The notes: generated by a model not told the origin, from the letters alone. Numbered from the stretch's first letter, positions 39,594 through 50,272 are shown. The stretch: DNA of 64,000 bases from Zygosaccharomyces rouxii (GCF_000026365.1 NC_012991.1:1054001-1118000); one strand, 5' to 3'. Numbers and translations: made by a program.

Positions 39594-40007
39594 TCAATCC
39601 TTCATTTCGACGTCTTCATCCGCATTTAGAACTTTGGTCATTTTGTCATAAACTTTACGCTCTTTATCATTCAATTCATTTAGTTTCAAAGATGCTGGAT
39701 TCTTGTCTTGTAGCCAAAACAGGTACCTTTCATTAGATGAGAATACCAATGCGAATATTCTACCGTTCTTACACGAGGTAACAGGGACCCAAAGAGTCTC
39801 ACCAGGAATTAATATCAAAGAAATTGTATTCAATTCTTTACCTACAGGTTTTTCAACTGGTCTCCATTGGAAGTCCCAAAATCCCATCTCTTCTTCTTCA
39901 TTAGGTTTAACCTCTATTTCTCCCTGACAGGGCACAGGAGTACAAATCTTGGATTCTGGATCATATTCACAAAAGCCTGCCCTCAACTTAAACCCTTGAG
40001 TAGACAT
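39594..40007 (-). CDS. RPN13: Proteasome ubiquitin receptor Rpn13
   Basis: 137 aa (156 in S. cerevisiae), a subunit of the 19S particle that binds ubiquitin and, in many species, the deubiquitinase Uch37. The whole protein is essentially the Pru domain: KLRAGFCEYD, a central GFWDFQWRPVEK strand pair, and GETLWVPVTSCKNGRIFALVFSSNERYLFWLQDK. The Uch37-binding C-terminal domain of animals is absent, as in S. cerevisiae. A PACE-like Rpn4 box lies just upstream. Confidence 0.93.
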   Translation of the reverse strand: MSTQGFKLRAGFCEYDPESKICTPVPCQGEIEVKPNEEEEMGFWDFQWRPVEKPVGKELNTISLILIPGETLWVPVTSCKNGRIFALVFSSNERYLFWLQDKNPASLKLNELNDKERKVYDKMTKVLNADEDVEMKD

Positions 40008-40055
40008 ATTTAGGACTATTTTATACTGCTCTGATCTTTAGCTGTGGTTCTTGTA

Positions 40056-40063
40056 TTGCCACC
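40056..40063 (-). promoter_or_regulatory. Rpn4/PACE box upstream of RPN13
   Basis: On the minus strand GGTGGCAA, 8 of 9 bases of the proteasome-associated element GGTGGCAAA, 49 bp upstream of the RPN13 ATG. Rpn4 controls proteasome genes through this box in S. cerevisiae. Confidence 0.6.
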
Positions 40064-40212
40064 TATAAAAAATTCGGTGTAACGACGTTTAAAGGGTTTG
40101 ACTAAACCTCTAACTATCGTAACCAATATTGAAAAGAAGGGATAAAACAAAGCCCCAAGAGACACATTGAGCTACTGGAAAGATTTGCTAGCAATTATAA
40201 AGGTTCAGAATC

Positions 40213-40806
40213 ATGGATTTCCCACCGAAAAGAGCAGAGGCACTAGTCAACCGTATATCAGAGATTCTAAAGAGCAGACATGAAACCGTTGCAGTTACCG
40301 AAGCCGCCTGCGGAGGACTACTTTCAAGCTACCTAGTGTCTGTAACGGGGGCATCTGAATGGTTTGACGGTGGTACTCTAGTCTACAGTTTAAAATCTAG
40401 GTTGAAGCTAAGCGGATGGAATTCAGAGGATATTGAAAACTACACAGGCCCCAGTGATAACGTTGCGCTGCGATTAGCAAGGAATTTAAGGCTAGAATTG
40501 GGGAGCACCTACAGTTTGAGTGAAACTGGTTACGCATCTCTGATGCCCAACAATCCAGAAGCTACCAACAAGACTGGTATGGTTTATTTTGGAATCTCAG
40601 GCCCCCACAGAGATTTATGTCAAAATTATAGCACAGGTAGTGGTGACCGTCGCTATAACATGCAGCAGTTTGCAATTAAAGGTCTCGAATTCCTATTGCA
40701 GGAGTTAGAAGCCCGTCAGAGGGATCCAGAACAACATAGAAGCAAGAGATCGAAATCGAGTGAACCTGAACCTGATTCAAAAGGCAGCAATCCTACCGAG
40801 GAATAA
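40213..40806 (+). CDS. CinA C-terminal-domain protein
   Basis: 197 aa. Residues about 10-165 form a CinA C-terminal domain, the fold of bacterial nicotinamide-nucleotide deamidase PncC: AVTEAACGGLLSSYLVSVTGASEWFDGGTLVYSLKSR is the first half and ETGYASL with GMVYFGISGP the second. In the bacterial motif AESCTGG the Ser is thought to be catalytic; here the equivalent reads TEAACGG, so that Ser is Ala. The Thr of the second motif (VTGIAGP, here ETGYASL) is kept. The last 30 residues are charged. I know of no S. cerevisiae orthologue. It sits between RPN13 and DCK1, genes that are adjacent in S. cerevisiae. Function unknown. Confidence 0.75.
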   Translation: MDFPPKRAEALVNRISEILKSRHETVAVTEAACGGLLSSYLVSVTGASEWFDGGTLVYSLKSRLKLSGWNSEDIENYTGPSDNVALRLARNLRLELGSTYSLSETGYASLMPNNPEATNKTGMVYFGISGPHRDLCQNYSTGSGDRRYNMQQFAIKGLEFLLQELEARQRDPEQHRSKRSKSSEPEPDSKGSNPTEE

Positions 40807-41084
40807 CTTAATATCTGAGAATTAGTCGATCAAAATTAATAAGAGCGACTACTGGTTATAATTTATATGTCCTCGGTTGGTTGTGATGATTCGCCATGTT
40901 TTAATGACCATAGTAACAGATCGTTTTCCGTGATGGTCATCGGGGCTTCAAGAATTTTTCACCATGGGAAGTTGAAGCGTTAGAGAAAAGCTGGCTGTTA
41001 GTCATAGTTTGAATCAAGGCGTAGAGTTTCCTAGCCTTTCCAAATTCTGAAGATCCTTCGTTCACATCTGTGCGGTCGTGGTCG

Positions 41085-44000
41085 ATGGTTGGTTCGAACG
41101 AATTTAAGTGGGTGCCCACACAGGGTCTACAAAGAGCAATAGTTATTAAATCCTTCTTGCCTTTGAAAAAACATCCTGAACTGGTTACTGTCAGTGATCA
41201 CATCTTGAACCTGTATGCGGGTGATGAACTGTACGTTTTTGAGACTACAAAGGATGGTAAGTGGTTAAGGGCTTACTTATGCTGGGTTCCTTTGCCGGAA
41301 TCCTACATTTCACTAATGGATGGTATTCCACAGGTGGGGAGTAAATTGGTTGTAGTGCCTCGCAGGTTCGTTAGGTTTAGTACTAATTTACTGATCCCAC
41401 CAACTCCTTTTTTAAAATTACCACAAGCAAAGGATTTTGAAGCTGATGTGGATTCGGATTGTTCAGCACCTTCACTATATGAAAGTGGATCTTCAAAGAA
41501 GTATACTGATAGGGATGAACCACATGACAAACCGTCCAGACCACCATTTCCGTTCTTCAGACATCAAGAGAGCAGTCTTGTTGATGAATTCAGCGCGGCA
41601 CAAGGGTTATTATCATCTCATATCTACAGAATGTATTCCTTGGGTGAATTCGAAGTTTTCCGTAATATGATTAGTCTTTATCATCAGTTGGATTCATTAA
41701 CACTAAGGTTGAGGTTTAGTCTACTTACGCAGACTGAACGCACGAAAGTTATTAGATCAGCAAGCGCGCTTTTAACCAATATTAGTAAATTGATATCAAG
41801 TAGGGGTAAATCAAATCAATCTAATGGTGGAAACGATCAAAATGCCTTTACATTTAATCCTCAAAAATCAGATTCTGCTGGCTATGAAAGTGTTTTTGGT
41901 CGTGATGTGGATACTGGTCAGCTTTTATCGTATGATACAAGTAGTGTACAGGAATTAATGGTTACTACGATGTTACAAGGATTATGTAAGAATTTCCCAG
42001 TGGCTAGCAGAGATATCTACAATCTAGATGTCCCACCCAATCCGCTTTTCAATTCAAGTCAATCTCATATTATGGTCGATGTTAATGATGTTACCAGTGA
42101 TGCAAGTATTGGGAACCCAATGTTTGACAACTTAACAGCATCAATGTATCTAAGCACAAAGAAAGAAGTGTTAACTGAACCTTTTACTGTTAATATCGAT
42201 TCAGAACATATATTGAGTTTAAACAATATTTCCGCCGCTCTTTTCAAAAATATTCCAGATTCAAAGATTCAAAGGAGTAACATTTATTTGGTTGTAGTTC
42301 TTACAGAAAGAATAGCAATTAATACTTTGGAACCAGATTCCGATGCAAAGGTCCCTCAAACCCCACCTTTCATTCCATTTAGTGCACAGACAAGTGGTGC
42401 AAGTCTGGGAGTTGTAACTAGAGGAGTGGCTGCAGGTGCGGTAGATATATCTAGAGTTTTCGCCAAATATAACAACTCTTTTACACCAACAGGCAACTCC
42501 TACAAATTTAAGGTTTATTTGTTCGGATCTTACCACAAGAGACCAACAGACGATGAAATGCAATCATCTACATCAGAGGGTAATAACAATAGTAGTAACA
42601 GTGAAACCGGTTGGGGTGTTCTTACAGATAAAATTTTATCGAATTCATTGGAGGGTGTTGCTGTTAATCGGAGAGCCACCTCGTTATCTGTTTCTGTGAA
42701 GGAGATTAGTGGTAAAAATGCAGCTCAAAGATCTATAGGAACATCCAACGCTGCCATTAAATCGGTTCCTACTCATTTTTACGATATTATCTCACAGGCA
42801 AGGGAAAGGATTTATTTGCAATTAGGTAAAGTATCATTCCCTTCCATTCCAGCAAGTGCAACGAATGTTAAAAACATTACTATTCAAATTTCTTCCAATA
42901 ATAGAGGTGTTTTCTTTAGTAGAACTGCTAACGAAGCACTTTTTTACAGATGGCAATTCGTTTCAGTGGAACCAGATGAATCCATTGGTGATTCTGTTAG
43001 AATACATGGATTGGAAAACATGAGAGATGATGAAATTATTAAGGTTTCTGCATATCTAAACGGTGTACTCATGGCTAAAACTCATCTACCCATTAAGAAG
43101 CACAATCGTATTGTGGAGTACAAGAAATTCTCTAATATTCAATTACTGAATCCAGAAAAGGAACCATTACTGAATTTAGAGGTTTACTCAGAGTACTTCG
43201 GTTACAAATATAACATGGACCCTAGGTTACAAAAATTCTTGAACGTTCAATCGTACTACAAATCTGATAATGTTGCATTCCAACAAGATTGTCAAAATGC
43301 CTTTGCTGGTTTGAAAACAGTCAGTTTAGATCAACTTCAAAAGTATTTTGCCAAAGTTTTACAAAATTTTGCTGATTTATTCTACCTTTTTGAAATTTCT
43401 AGAAGGAAGCAATTTCCTGAAGAACTTTGTTCCAAAACATTTGCTAGCTTCGTTGATTTTATCGATAAGATTCTTACTCATAATGATAGCTTCAGGTACA
43501 GCTTTAACAAGTTTTACAAAAAATTATTAAGAACATCAAGCGTCTCTCCAAATGTTGGATGTGTCATCTTAGAGAACATGGCAAAAGTATTTTCTAAAGG
43601 TCATGACACTTGGGATGCCGTTGGGAGTGCCGTTGCACGTAACTCTGTGTATTTACTGATGTTATCAGTGGTGTTCTCAAGAGGAATGGATGCCAAATGG
43701 AAGGAATCCTTTGAAGGGTTCTTTTCACAAATCTGTGAATATATGACAGATACTTCAGATAAAACAATTAACGATCAGACTTCACTTTTAGAACAATATG
43801 ATCTTTGGTTAGATTTCCTAATGTTGTACTATCCCCCTGAAGAAATAGTGCAATTTACTTTAGCATTAATGCAAAGTTGTAGAAATAAAGAAGATAATTT
43901 GGAATTTGGGTCCAAGAAATTAACTGCAAAACAAGAGAAATATGCAAATGCAAAATTTTCACTGCTTCGTCGTATTTTAGTTCACCTTTCACTACATGAT

Positions 44001-46790
44001 TATCTTTTTGTAACCGGTGTTACTCAAAGATTAAGGTTGATCTTCCTCACCAAATGTATTGATTGGACTTTACAACCATATGCTGTGGAAATCATCCAAA
44101 TGAATCCAGCAAGATTGGCACATGGTGTTCTCCTAACAATTGTGGAAAATGCTCGTGATAGAATGCTCCAAAGGAACATTTTAAGATTATTACCTACCTT
44201 GTGCAAAGTATTCTTGAGTGCTAGAAAATATTGTCTAGATAACAATATGTTCAAACCAAAGATCACTTTCACAGAATTGTTCCCCATAACATTACCGGTT
44301 ACCATACAGTCAATGGATTCTTTGATTAAGAAGGAAGTCGTTGTAGAACCACTTCTTGAAATCATAACAATAGTTTGTGAGATTCTTAAGACGGCGGAAA
44401 AGTTATATGGACCTAACCCATCCTTTAGTGAGGTACTCGAAGAGTGTAAGGGTAAGGAGCTTCAATCGAAATATTTCTCACAAAATATATCTGCATTGGA
44501 TGTTTTCACCTTGTACCATGTTGTGGGAATTGCATTGAAGGGTGGGTTTTTCCCATCTAAGAGGTGGCTAGGTATATCTGCTATGATTATGAGAAGTTTG
44601 ATGACTTTGTTAGCCATGTACAAAGATTGTATGGTAAGGGAAAATATTGGAGGTCCTGTTGATAAAAACGATTTGAAAGTGTGGTCCGCATATTTGAAGT
44701 CAGTCTGCATGGTCGCCAACCACAAAACTACATTTTTAATAAAAATGGCAATTTTACCTAGAAAGGCGGTATATTTAATCACTGGTGATTGCAATAAACG
44801 TGCTGCTGAACTACTAAATTTTGGATGGAACTCCATCGCGGATTCAGAGTATAATCAAGTATGCGCTAAACGTTTTGGGTTTGGTAGGATTGGTATCAAC
44901 CAATTAGCACTTCTTCAAGATAATGCATCATTGATTAGTGAAATGATATTATTTGGGGCTCATGACCACTATCGTGCTGTCGTGGTTAGTACTAGAATTT
45001 TATGGCATGCTATGATCAACGTTTGGATGGAATATGGTGCGTTGAAGCCAATTTTAGATGCCACTCTTCCTGAATTGTACAATTACTACAATTCCGGTAG
45101 ATTACGACTAACTGATGAAGAGTTAAACAAGTTGAAATTGAGTTTGTTGTACACTATTCATGTGAGCCCTCAGGATAAAAGCTACAACTCCCTTCTAATT
45201 GCTAGTGACGAAGTATTCACCTTTTTGCAACTTATTGCAGATGTGGATAAGATTCCTGACGACGAAGAATTTGACGATGATCGGACCGCCGTTCACATGG
45301 AAATGTTTGGATATCTGATGGATGCAAATAGCCCAGACCTTTACCACAAGATGATTTACCATCTTTTCATTCAGTCTACAAAGAAAAAAGACTATGTGCA
45401 AGCTGCATTAAGTTTAGAGTTGTTGGCCAATACATTTGATTGGAATCCAAATGATTGGTTACCTGCCGTTTCTCATCCACCTATGAGAGAACAATCATCA
45501 TTTGAAAGGAAAGAATACTTGTACAAAGAGGCTGCTAATAATTTTACCAAAGGTTTGAAATTAGAGAAGGCCTTATCTCTCTACAAAGATTTGACCAATG
45601 CTTATGATCAAATCAATTACGATTTAAGTGGGTTGGCATTTGTTCACAATGAGATTTCGAGCCTTTACACTAGCATGCAAACCGTAGATAGGTTGGTACC
45701 TTCCTTTTTCAAAGTTACCTTTGCTGGATTGGGATTCCCTATATCATTGAGAAATAAGATGTTCATCTTCGAAGGTATGCCCTTTGAGCATATCACAAGC
45801 ATGTGCAATAGACTTTTAAAAATGCACCATGGTTCTTCTATCATACAAAAATTCGAAGAATTAGAGGAATTAACCATGAAACCCAAAATGGGTAAGTTCA
45901 TGCACGTATCCAGTGTGGAACCTCAATTTGAAATGTCAAACGAATTCCAAAGCAATAAAGATAAGAAAAGCAAATTTAATTACAAAACATGGCTATACAT
46001 TGAAAACAGGAACATGAAGACATTTTCCAGTTCGAGAAAGCTACCAGGTGGTACTAGTGTCACTGATCTTTGGGTTGACGAATACACTTATGAGACTGTA
46101 TCAACTTTCCCCACATTAATGAATCGTTCTGAAGTTCGTAATGTGAGAAAGACTAAGTTATCACCATTGGAAAACGCCCTCAGATCCCTACGTATTAAAG
46201 TACAGGAACTTAGTGGGTTGTCCGATATGTGTTATAGAGTAGTCAGAGGTCAAGATGATCAAGGCGTATGGTTTAACGAACTGTCTAGAAATCTTTCGGG
46301 TACGATTGATGCTCCTGTCAACGGTGGTATGACCCAATACAGAGAATTTCTCGAAGAACCGCACGCATCTCAATCTACCACTGCTGATCTGAACAGTCTC
46401 ACCAAGGCGTTTAGTGATCTAGCTCTAGTTCTAGCACACTGCCTAAACGTTCACAGGGATATGCTACCGTCAGAGCAATTGAGAGACTCTCATAACATGT
46501 TGGTACAACTTTTCAAAAAAAATTTCTCCCCAGAGATTAAGAGCAACAGCATCAATTGCGAAACTGCCAGCGTTATTAGTACCCAATCACCAAGCGCCTC
46601 GTCATACCGTTCTAAAAGTAATCCATTTGTGGACTCTGTGAACGAATCTCGGATGGATTACAATGACGAAGCATCAGACGCTGGAAGTGATATACAAATC
46701 AAATCCATAGCGTCTTCTAGGTTAACATGGACCTCCAACAGCAGCCCATCAGCAAATGGATTCAGGAAAAAATCCCCTCAAAAATGGTGA
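41085..46790 (+). CDS. DCK1: DOCK-family protein Dck1
   Basis: 1901 aa from the first ATG (1932 in S. cerevisiae). A DOCK180-like guanine-nucleotide exchange factor that with Lmo1 acts on the Rac-like GTPase Rho5 at mitochondria and in cell wall stress. An SH3-like N-terminus (residues about 12-75, GLQRAIVIKSFLP... and DELYVFE) is followed by a C2-like DHR1 region (about 570-720). The C-terminal DHR2 exchange domain (about 1330-1790) contains YKEAANNFTKGLKLEKALSLYKDL and DMCYRVVRGQDD. The tail is Ser-rich and disordered. Order matches YLR422W. Confidence 0.93.
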   Translation: MVGSNEFKWVPTQGLQRAIVIKSFLPLKKHPELVTVSDHILNLYAGDELYVFETTKDGKWLRAYLCWVPLPESYISLMDGIPQVGSKLVVVPRRFVRFSTNLLIPPTPFLKLPQAKDFEADVDSDCSAPSLYESGSSKKYTDRDEPHDKPSRPPFPFFRHQESSLVDEFSAAQGLLSSHIYRMYSLGEFEVFRNMISLYHQLDSLTLRLRFSLLTQTERTKVIRSASALLTNISKLISSRGKSNQSNGGNDQNAFTFNPQKSDSAGYESVFGRDVDTGQLLSYDTSSVQELMVTTMLQGLCKNFPVASRDIYNLDVPPNPLFNSSQSHIMVDVNDVTSDASIGNPMFDNLTASMYLSTKKEVLTEPFTVNIDSEHILSLNNISAALFKNIPDSKIQRSNIYLVVVLTERIAINTLEPDSDAKVPQTPPFIPFSAQTSGASLGVVTRGVAAGAVDISRVFAKYNNSFTPTGNSYKFKVYLFGSYHKRPTDDEMQSSTSEGNNNSSNSETGWGVLTDKILSNSLEGVAVNRRATSLSVSVKEISGKNAAQRSIGTSNAAIKSVPTHFYDIISQARERIYLQLGKVSFPSIPASATNVKNITIQISSNNRGVFFSRTANEALFYRWQFVSVEPDESIGDSVRIHGLENMRDDEIIKVSAYLNGVLMAKTHLPIKKHNRIVEYKKFSNIQLLNPEKEPLLNLEVYSEYFGYKYNMDPRLQKFLNVQSYYKSDNVAFQQDCQNAFAGLKTVSLDQLQKYFAKVLQNFADLFYLFEISRRKQFPEELCSKTFASFVDFIDKILTHNDSFRYSFNKFYKKLLRTSSVSPNVGCVILENMAKVFSKGHDTWDAVGSAVARNSVYLLMLSVVFSRGMDAKWKESFEGFFSQICEYMTDTSDKTINDQTSLLEQYDLWLDFLMLYYPPEEIVQFTLALMQSCRNKEDNLEFGSKKLTAKQEKYANAKFSLLRRILVHLSLHDYLFVTGVTQRLRLIFLTKCIDWTLQPYAVEIIQMNPARLAHGVLLTIVENARDRMLQRNILRLLPTLCKVFLSARKYCLDNNMFKPKITFTELFPITLPVTIQSMDSLIKKEVVVEPLLEIITIVCEILKTAEKLYGPNPSFSEVLEECKGKELQSKYFSQNISALDVFTLYHVVGIALKGGFFPSKRWLGISAMIMRSLMTLLAMYKDCMVRENIGGPVDKNDLKVWSAYLKSVCMVANHKTTFLIKMAILPRKAVYLITGDCNKRAAELLNFGWNSIADSEYNQVCAKRFGFGRIGINQLALLQDNASLISEMILFGAHDHYRAVVVSTRILWHAMINVWMEYGALKPILDATLPELYNYYNSGRLRLTDEELNKLKLSLLYTIHVSPQDKSYNSLLIASDEVFTFLQLIADVDKIPDDEEFDDDRTAVHMEMFGYLMDANSPDLYHKMIYHLFIQSTKKKDYVQAALSLELLANTFDWNPNDWLPAVSHPPMREQSSFERKEYLYKEAANNFTKGLKLEKALSLYKDLTNAYDQINYDLSGLAFVHNEISSLYTSMQTVDRLVPSFFKVTFAGLGFPISLRNKMFIFEGMPFEHITSMCNRLLKMHHGSSIIQKFEELEELTMKPKMGKFMHVSSVEPQFEMSNEFQSNKDKKSKFNYKTWLYIENRNMKTFSSSRKLPGGTSVTDLWVDEYTYETVSTFPTLMNRSEVRNVRKTKLSPLENALRSLRIKVQELSGLSDMCYRVVRGQDDQGVWFNELSRNLSGTIDAPVNGGMTQYREFLEEPHASQSTTADLNSLTKAFSDLALVLAHCLNVHRDMLPSEQLRDSHNMLVQLFKKNFSPEIKSNSINCETASVISTQSPSASSYRSKSNPFVDSVNESRMDYNDEASDAGSDIQIKSIASSRLTWTSNSSPSANGFRKKSPQKW

Positions 46791-47014
46791 GATGCTACTA
46801 AGGCGCCTTAGAATATTTCATTCCCAAATATTTCAATATCTCAATATGTAAGATGTTAGAATCTATATTATTATCACTACGAACGATGATTTTCTTACTG
46901 TCTTTTCAACATGCGAATACAATTTGTCAAAGGTTATTTAACTCTATAAGTTAAGCATCACATCAAAGAATCGTCATTATACTAAGCTTACCAGGTGCTC
47001 TAATACCTTTCATC

Positions 47015-47392
47015 ATGTTTAAATCAGTTTTTCGTCCATGTGCTGCTGTCGCTAAAAATGCTAGAATGACTTTACCCGTTAGAAATAGCATTTTAATGCC
47101 ACAAATGATGGTATCACCAATTCGTTTCTATTCTGCTACTACTGACAGAAATGAAATCACTCAAAGAGTCGTTGATGTGATCAAGGCATTTGATAGAACA
47201 AATGCATCTGCTGATATTAGCTCAAAGACTCTTTTCCATAAGGATCTAGGTTTAGATTCCCTTGATACTGTGGAACTTTTAGTTGCTATTGAAGAGGATT
47301 TTGATATCCAATTCCCTGATAAAGTGGCGGATGAACTAAAGGGTGTTGAAGATACTGTAGAATGGATTGCAAACCATCCTGAATCTGAATAA
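47015..47392 (+). CDS. ACP1: Mitochondrial acyl carrier protein
   Basis: 125 aa (125 in S. cerevisiae). Acp1 carries acyl chains in mitochondrial type II fatty acid synthesis, supplies octanoate for lipoate and takes part in iron-sulfur cluster assembly. Residues about 1-40 are a basic mitochondrial presequence. The phosphopantetheine site is DLGLDSLDTVE, with Ser82 as the attachment residue, and the acidic helix EEDFDIQFPDKVADEL follows. Matches YKL192C in order and strand. Confidence 0.97.
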   Translation: MFKSVFRPCAAVAKNARMTLPVRNSILMPQMMVSPIRFYSATTDRNEITQRVVDVIKAFDRTNASADISSKTLFHKDLGLDSLDTVELLVAIEEDFDIQFPDKVADELKGVEDTVEWIANHPESE

Positions 47393-47688
47393 TTTTAAAA
47401 AAACTAATCTGTTTGCTTAGTCTTGTAAATTCTTTCCCAAATGTATCTAATGCAATGCAATGTTTGTTTTACATTCCACTAGTATATGTATATATATATT
47501 ATATACATAAGAGTATACAGTATCCAGTAGCTATGTGAATTCTTTGATATAATACACCAAATGTTTATGTAATTAAGGTTTTCTTTCAGTAGGGGAGGCA
47601 ATATGTCAGGTACTTTGTACAATTCACATACATACTACAAACAACAACTGAGCATAGAGACAAAAGAGGCAAAAGAGTACGACGTATA

Positions 47689-48708
47689 ATGAGTGATAGT
47701 AATCAGATAAACGATCCACAAGGTGGTAATGAACCTTCGTTACCAATGGAAGTGATACCTGATACTCATGAAGAGTATATAGGTGCTGATTCCGAGTTGA
47801 CAGACGATTTACCAGACGATACGGAGGTAATAGATCTAGTTCATTTGAAGATTGAAGCAATGGAAGACTTGAAACTTTACAGATTTAAAAAGCTAGTTCA
47901 ATTGTGCCTCAGACAGAATTTGATAGAAAGTATCAGTGAAGTGGATTCATTACCCGTTGAAACGATTAGGGATTTAGATTTCTACGATAATCGAATCAAA
48001 CACATCTCAAAAAATATCAACAAGTTTGTAAATTTGGAAAATCTAGATCTTTCCTTCAACAAGATCAAACATATCAAGAATTTGGACAATTTGGTGAATC
48101 TACAGAACTTGTATTTTGTTCAAAATAAAATATCGAAAATTGAAAACTTATCGACATTGAAGAATTTAAAGAATTTGGAATTAGGTGGTAATGAAATTCG
48201 TGAAATCGAACCTGATTCTTTCAAAGGGTTGGAGAATTTACAGGAAATTTGGTTGGGTAAAAATTCAATTCCAAAATTGATTAATTTACACCATTTAAAA
48301 AATCTAAGAGTTCTCTCTATTCAATCTAATAGATTGAAAAAAATTGAGGGTTTAGAAGGATTGGAAAATTTAGAGGAATTGTATTTATCCCACAATTACC
48401 TGACCAAAATTGAAGGCCTGGAAAATAACAAAAAATTGACCATCATCGACATCACTTCAAATGCCATTACTAAAGTGGAAAATATGAAACATTTGGTACA
48501 TTTGACGGATTTTTGGGCATCGTTTAATAAAATCGATCAATCCTTTGAATCCATCGGCGAAGAACTGGGTAAACTACCAGAATTAGACACTGTCTATCTA
48601 GAGGGGAACCCAATTCAATTAAAGAATGAAACTTCATACAGGAGAAAGTTAGTAATGAATTTGGGTCCGTCTTTACAAAAGATTGATGCCACGTATATTA
48701 GAGGATAA
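47689..48708 (+). CDS. SDS22: PP1 regulatory subunit Sds22
   Basis: 339 aa (338 in S. cerevisiae). Sds22 binds the type 1 phosphatase Glc7 and controls its assembly and nuclear localisation. An acidic N-terminus (about 60 aa) is followed by about eleven SDS22-type 22-residue leucine-rich repeats (about 60-310) and an LRR cap (EGNPIQLKNETSYRRKLVMNLGPSLQKID). Order matches YKL193C. Confidence 0.97.
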   Translation: MSDSNQINDPQGGNEPSLPMEVIPDTHEEYIGADSELTDDLPDDTEVIDLVHLKIEAMEDLKLYRFKKLVQLCLRQNLIESISEVDSLPVETIRDLDFYDNRIKHISKNINKFVNLENLDLSFNKIKHIKNLDNLVNLQNLYFVQNKISKIENLSTLKNLKNLELGGNEIREIEPDSFKGLENLQEIWLGKNSIPKLINLHHLKNLRVLSIQSNRLKKIEGLEGLENLEELYLSHNYLTKIEGLENNKKLTIIDITSNAITKVENMKHLVHLTDFWASFNKIDQSFESIGEELGKLPELDTVYLEGNPIQLKNETSYRRKLVMNLGPSLQKIDATYIRG

Positions 48709-48907
48709 TGTTTATATACCAAGATTTTGAAGATAATTTTTAAGTATTTAATATATATACATATATATTAATTATTTGTTTTCGTCTTGGAAGTGTCAGT
48801 GTGTCGTTGCCTTCTTATTTCGCCTTGTTAAACAGATGTGAAAACTTGGTTGAACTACAGGACCCATTGACAAAAAACCTCGAAGGGAAGCTGAAACAAG
48901 AGCCTCC

Positions 48908-50272
48908 ATGTTGTCCGGTGAGCGTACTTTCGCAAGGGTTTCAGCGAGATTTGCTAGTAACCTTTCAAAAATCGCCAAGAAACCTCCAGGCTCGAGTGCA
49001 GACGCATCTCACGAGGTTTCCAACAGGCAGAAACTATTCATTACAGATCCAATTTCACCAGGCTCCATCTTCTTCCTTCCAAATGGTACGAAAATCTTCA
49101 ATAAGTTGATTCAATTCATGAAATTACAGCAGCAGTTCAAATATGGATTCAAAGAAGTGGTGACACCATTGATATATAGAAAATCATTATGGGAACAATC
49201 TGGCCACTGGGACAACTATAAGGAGGACATGTTTCGGGTAGAAGGTCATGATACTTCGAAGGAAGAATATGGACTAAAACCAATGAACTGCCCTGGTCAT
49301 TGTATGGTTTTCAAAAGGTTCGATAGATCTTATAGCGAACTGCCACTAAGACTTTCTGATTTTTCGCCATTGCATAGGAATGAAGCATCTGGAGCACTTT
49401 CAGGATTGACTAGAGTCCGTAAATTTCATCAAGATGATGGTCACATCTTTTGTACGCCGGATCAAGTGGAAAGTGAAATTGCAAAATGTTTAAAATTGGT
49501 TGATATGTGTTATACAAAAGTTTTCCCTTTAAGCCCAGAATTGGCCAATGAAGTGTACACTTTAGAGTTATCGACAAGACCTGAACACTTCATTGGGGAT
49601 GTCAAAGTCTGGGATTATGCAGAAACTGTACTAAAAAATATCTTGAATAAATTTGGCAAACCATGGGAATTAAATGAGGCAGATGGTGCGTTTTATGGAC
49701 CGAAGATTGATATTAAGGTCACTGATCATACTGGTAAGTATCACCAAGTGGCTACCATTCAATTAGATTTTCAATTACCTGAAAGATTTGATCTTAAATA
49801 TAAGGACCGTGATAATACCTATAAAAGACCCATTATGATCCATAGAGCTGTATTTGGGTCAGTGGAGAGATTTATGGCAATTTTAATAGATTCTAACCAT
49901 GGTAAATGGCCATTTTGGTTGAATCCCAGACAGGCAATGATCATTCCCGTAAACACCAAGCGTCAGGGACAAGTAGACGCATGTAAAGATCTTTTCCTTA
50001 AATTGAGAGGTCAAGGAAACGAAAATTCTACAGATCCAATTCCCTTGAACTCATTCCATTTCAATGCAGATTTAGACGAAAGACCAGAACCTGTCGGCTA
50101 TAGAATTAAGGATGCTCTCATGAAGAATTATTCCTATCTAATCATTATTGGTGATAAGGAAGTGGAAACCGGTAGATATGCTATTAGAACAAGAGAAGAT
50201 CGACAGTTGGAACATTTGACAGATGATGAAATTTTTAACAAATTCCGTGAATTGGAAAAACACTATAAATGA
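48908..50272 (+). CDS. MST1: Mitochondrial threonyl-tRNA synthetase
   Basis: 454 aa (462 in S. cerevisiae), a class II synthetase that charges mitochondrial tRNA-Thr. An N-terminal basic leader (about 30 residues) suits mitochondrial import. The catalytic domain includes motif 1 near VTPLIYRKSLWEQSGHW, the zinc-site region MNCPGHC, motif 2 with LTRVRKFHQDDGHIFC, and motif 3 MIHRAVFGSVERFMAIL. The anticodon-binding domain occupies the last 110 residues. It lacks the editing domains of the cytosolic enzyme, as does S. cerevisiae Mst1. The gene ends 46 bp before convergent ATG17. Confidence 0.97.
   Translation: MLSGERTFARVSARFASNLSKIAKKPPGSSADASHEVSNRQKLFITDPISPGSIFFLPNGTKIFNKLIQFMKLQQQFKYGFKEVVTPLIYRKSLWEQSGHWDNYKEDMFRVEGHDTSKEEYGLKPMNCPGHCMVFKRFDRSYSELPLRLSDFSPLHRNEASGALSGLTRVRKFHQDDGHIFCTPDQVESEIAKCLKLVDMCYTKVFPLSPELANEVYTLELSTRPEHFIGDVKVWDYAETVLKNILNKFGKPWELNEADGAFYGPKIDIKVTDHTGKYHQVATIQLDFQLPERFDLKYKDRDNTYKRPIMIHRAVFGSVERFMAILIDSNHGKWPFWLNPRQAMIIPVNTKRQGQVDACKDLFLKLRGQGNENSTDPIPLNSFHFNADLDERPEPVGYRIKDALMKNYSYLIIIGDKEVETGRYAIRTREDRQLEHLTDDEIFNKFRELEKHYK

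Noticed and set aside
41090..41105. GGTTCGAAC, a perfect tRNA B box, at the start of DCK1
   Set aside because: No A box or cloverleaf stems around it, and it lies in conserved coding sequence.
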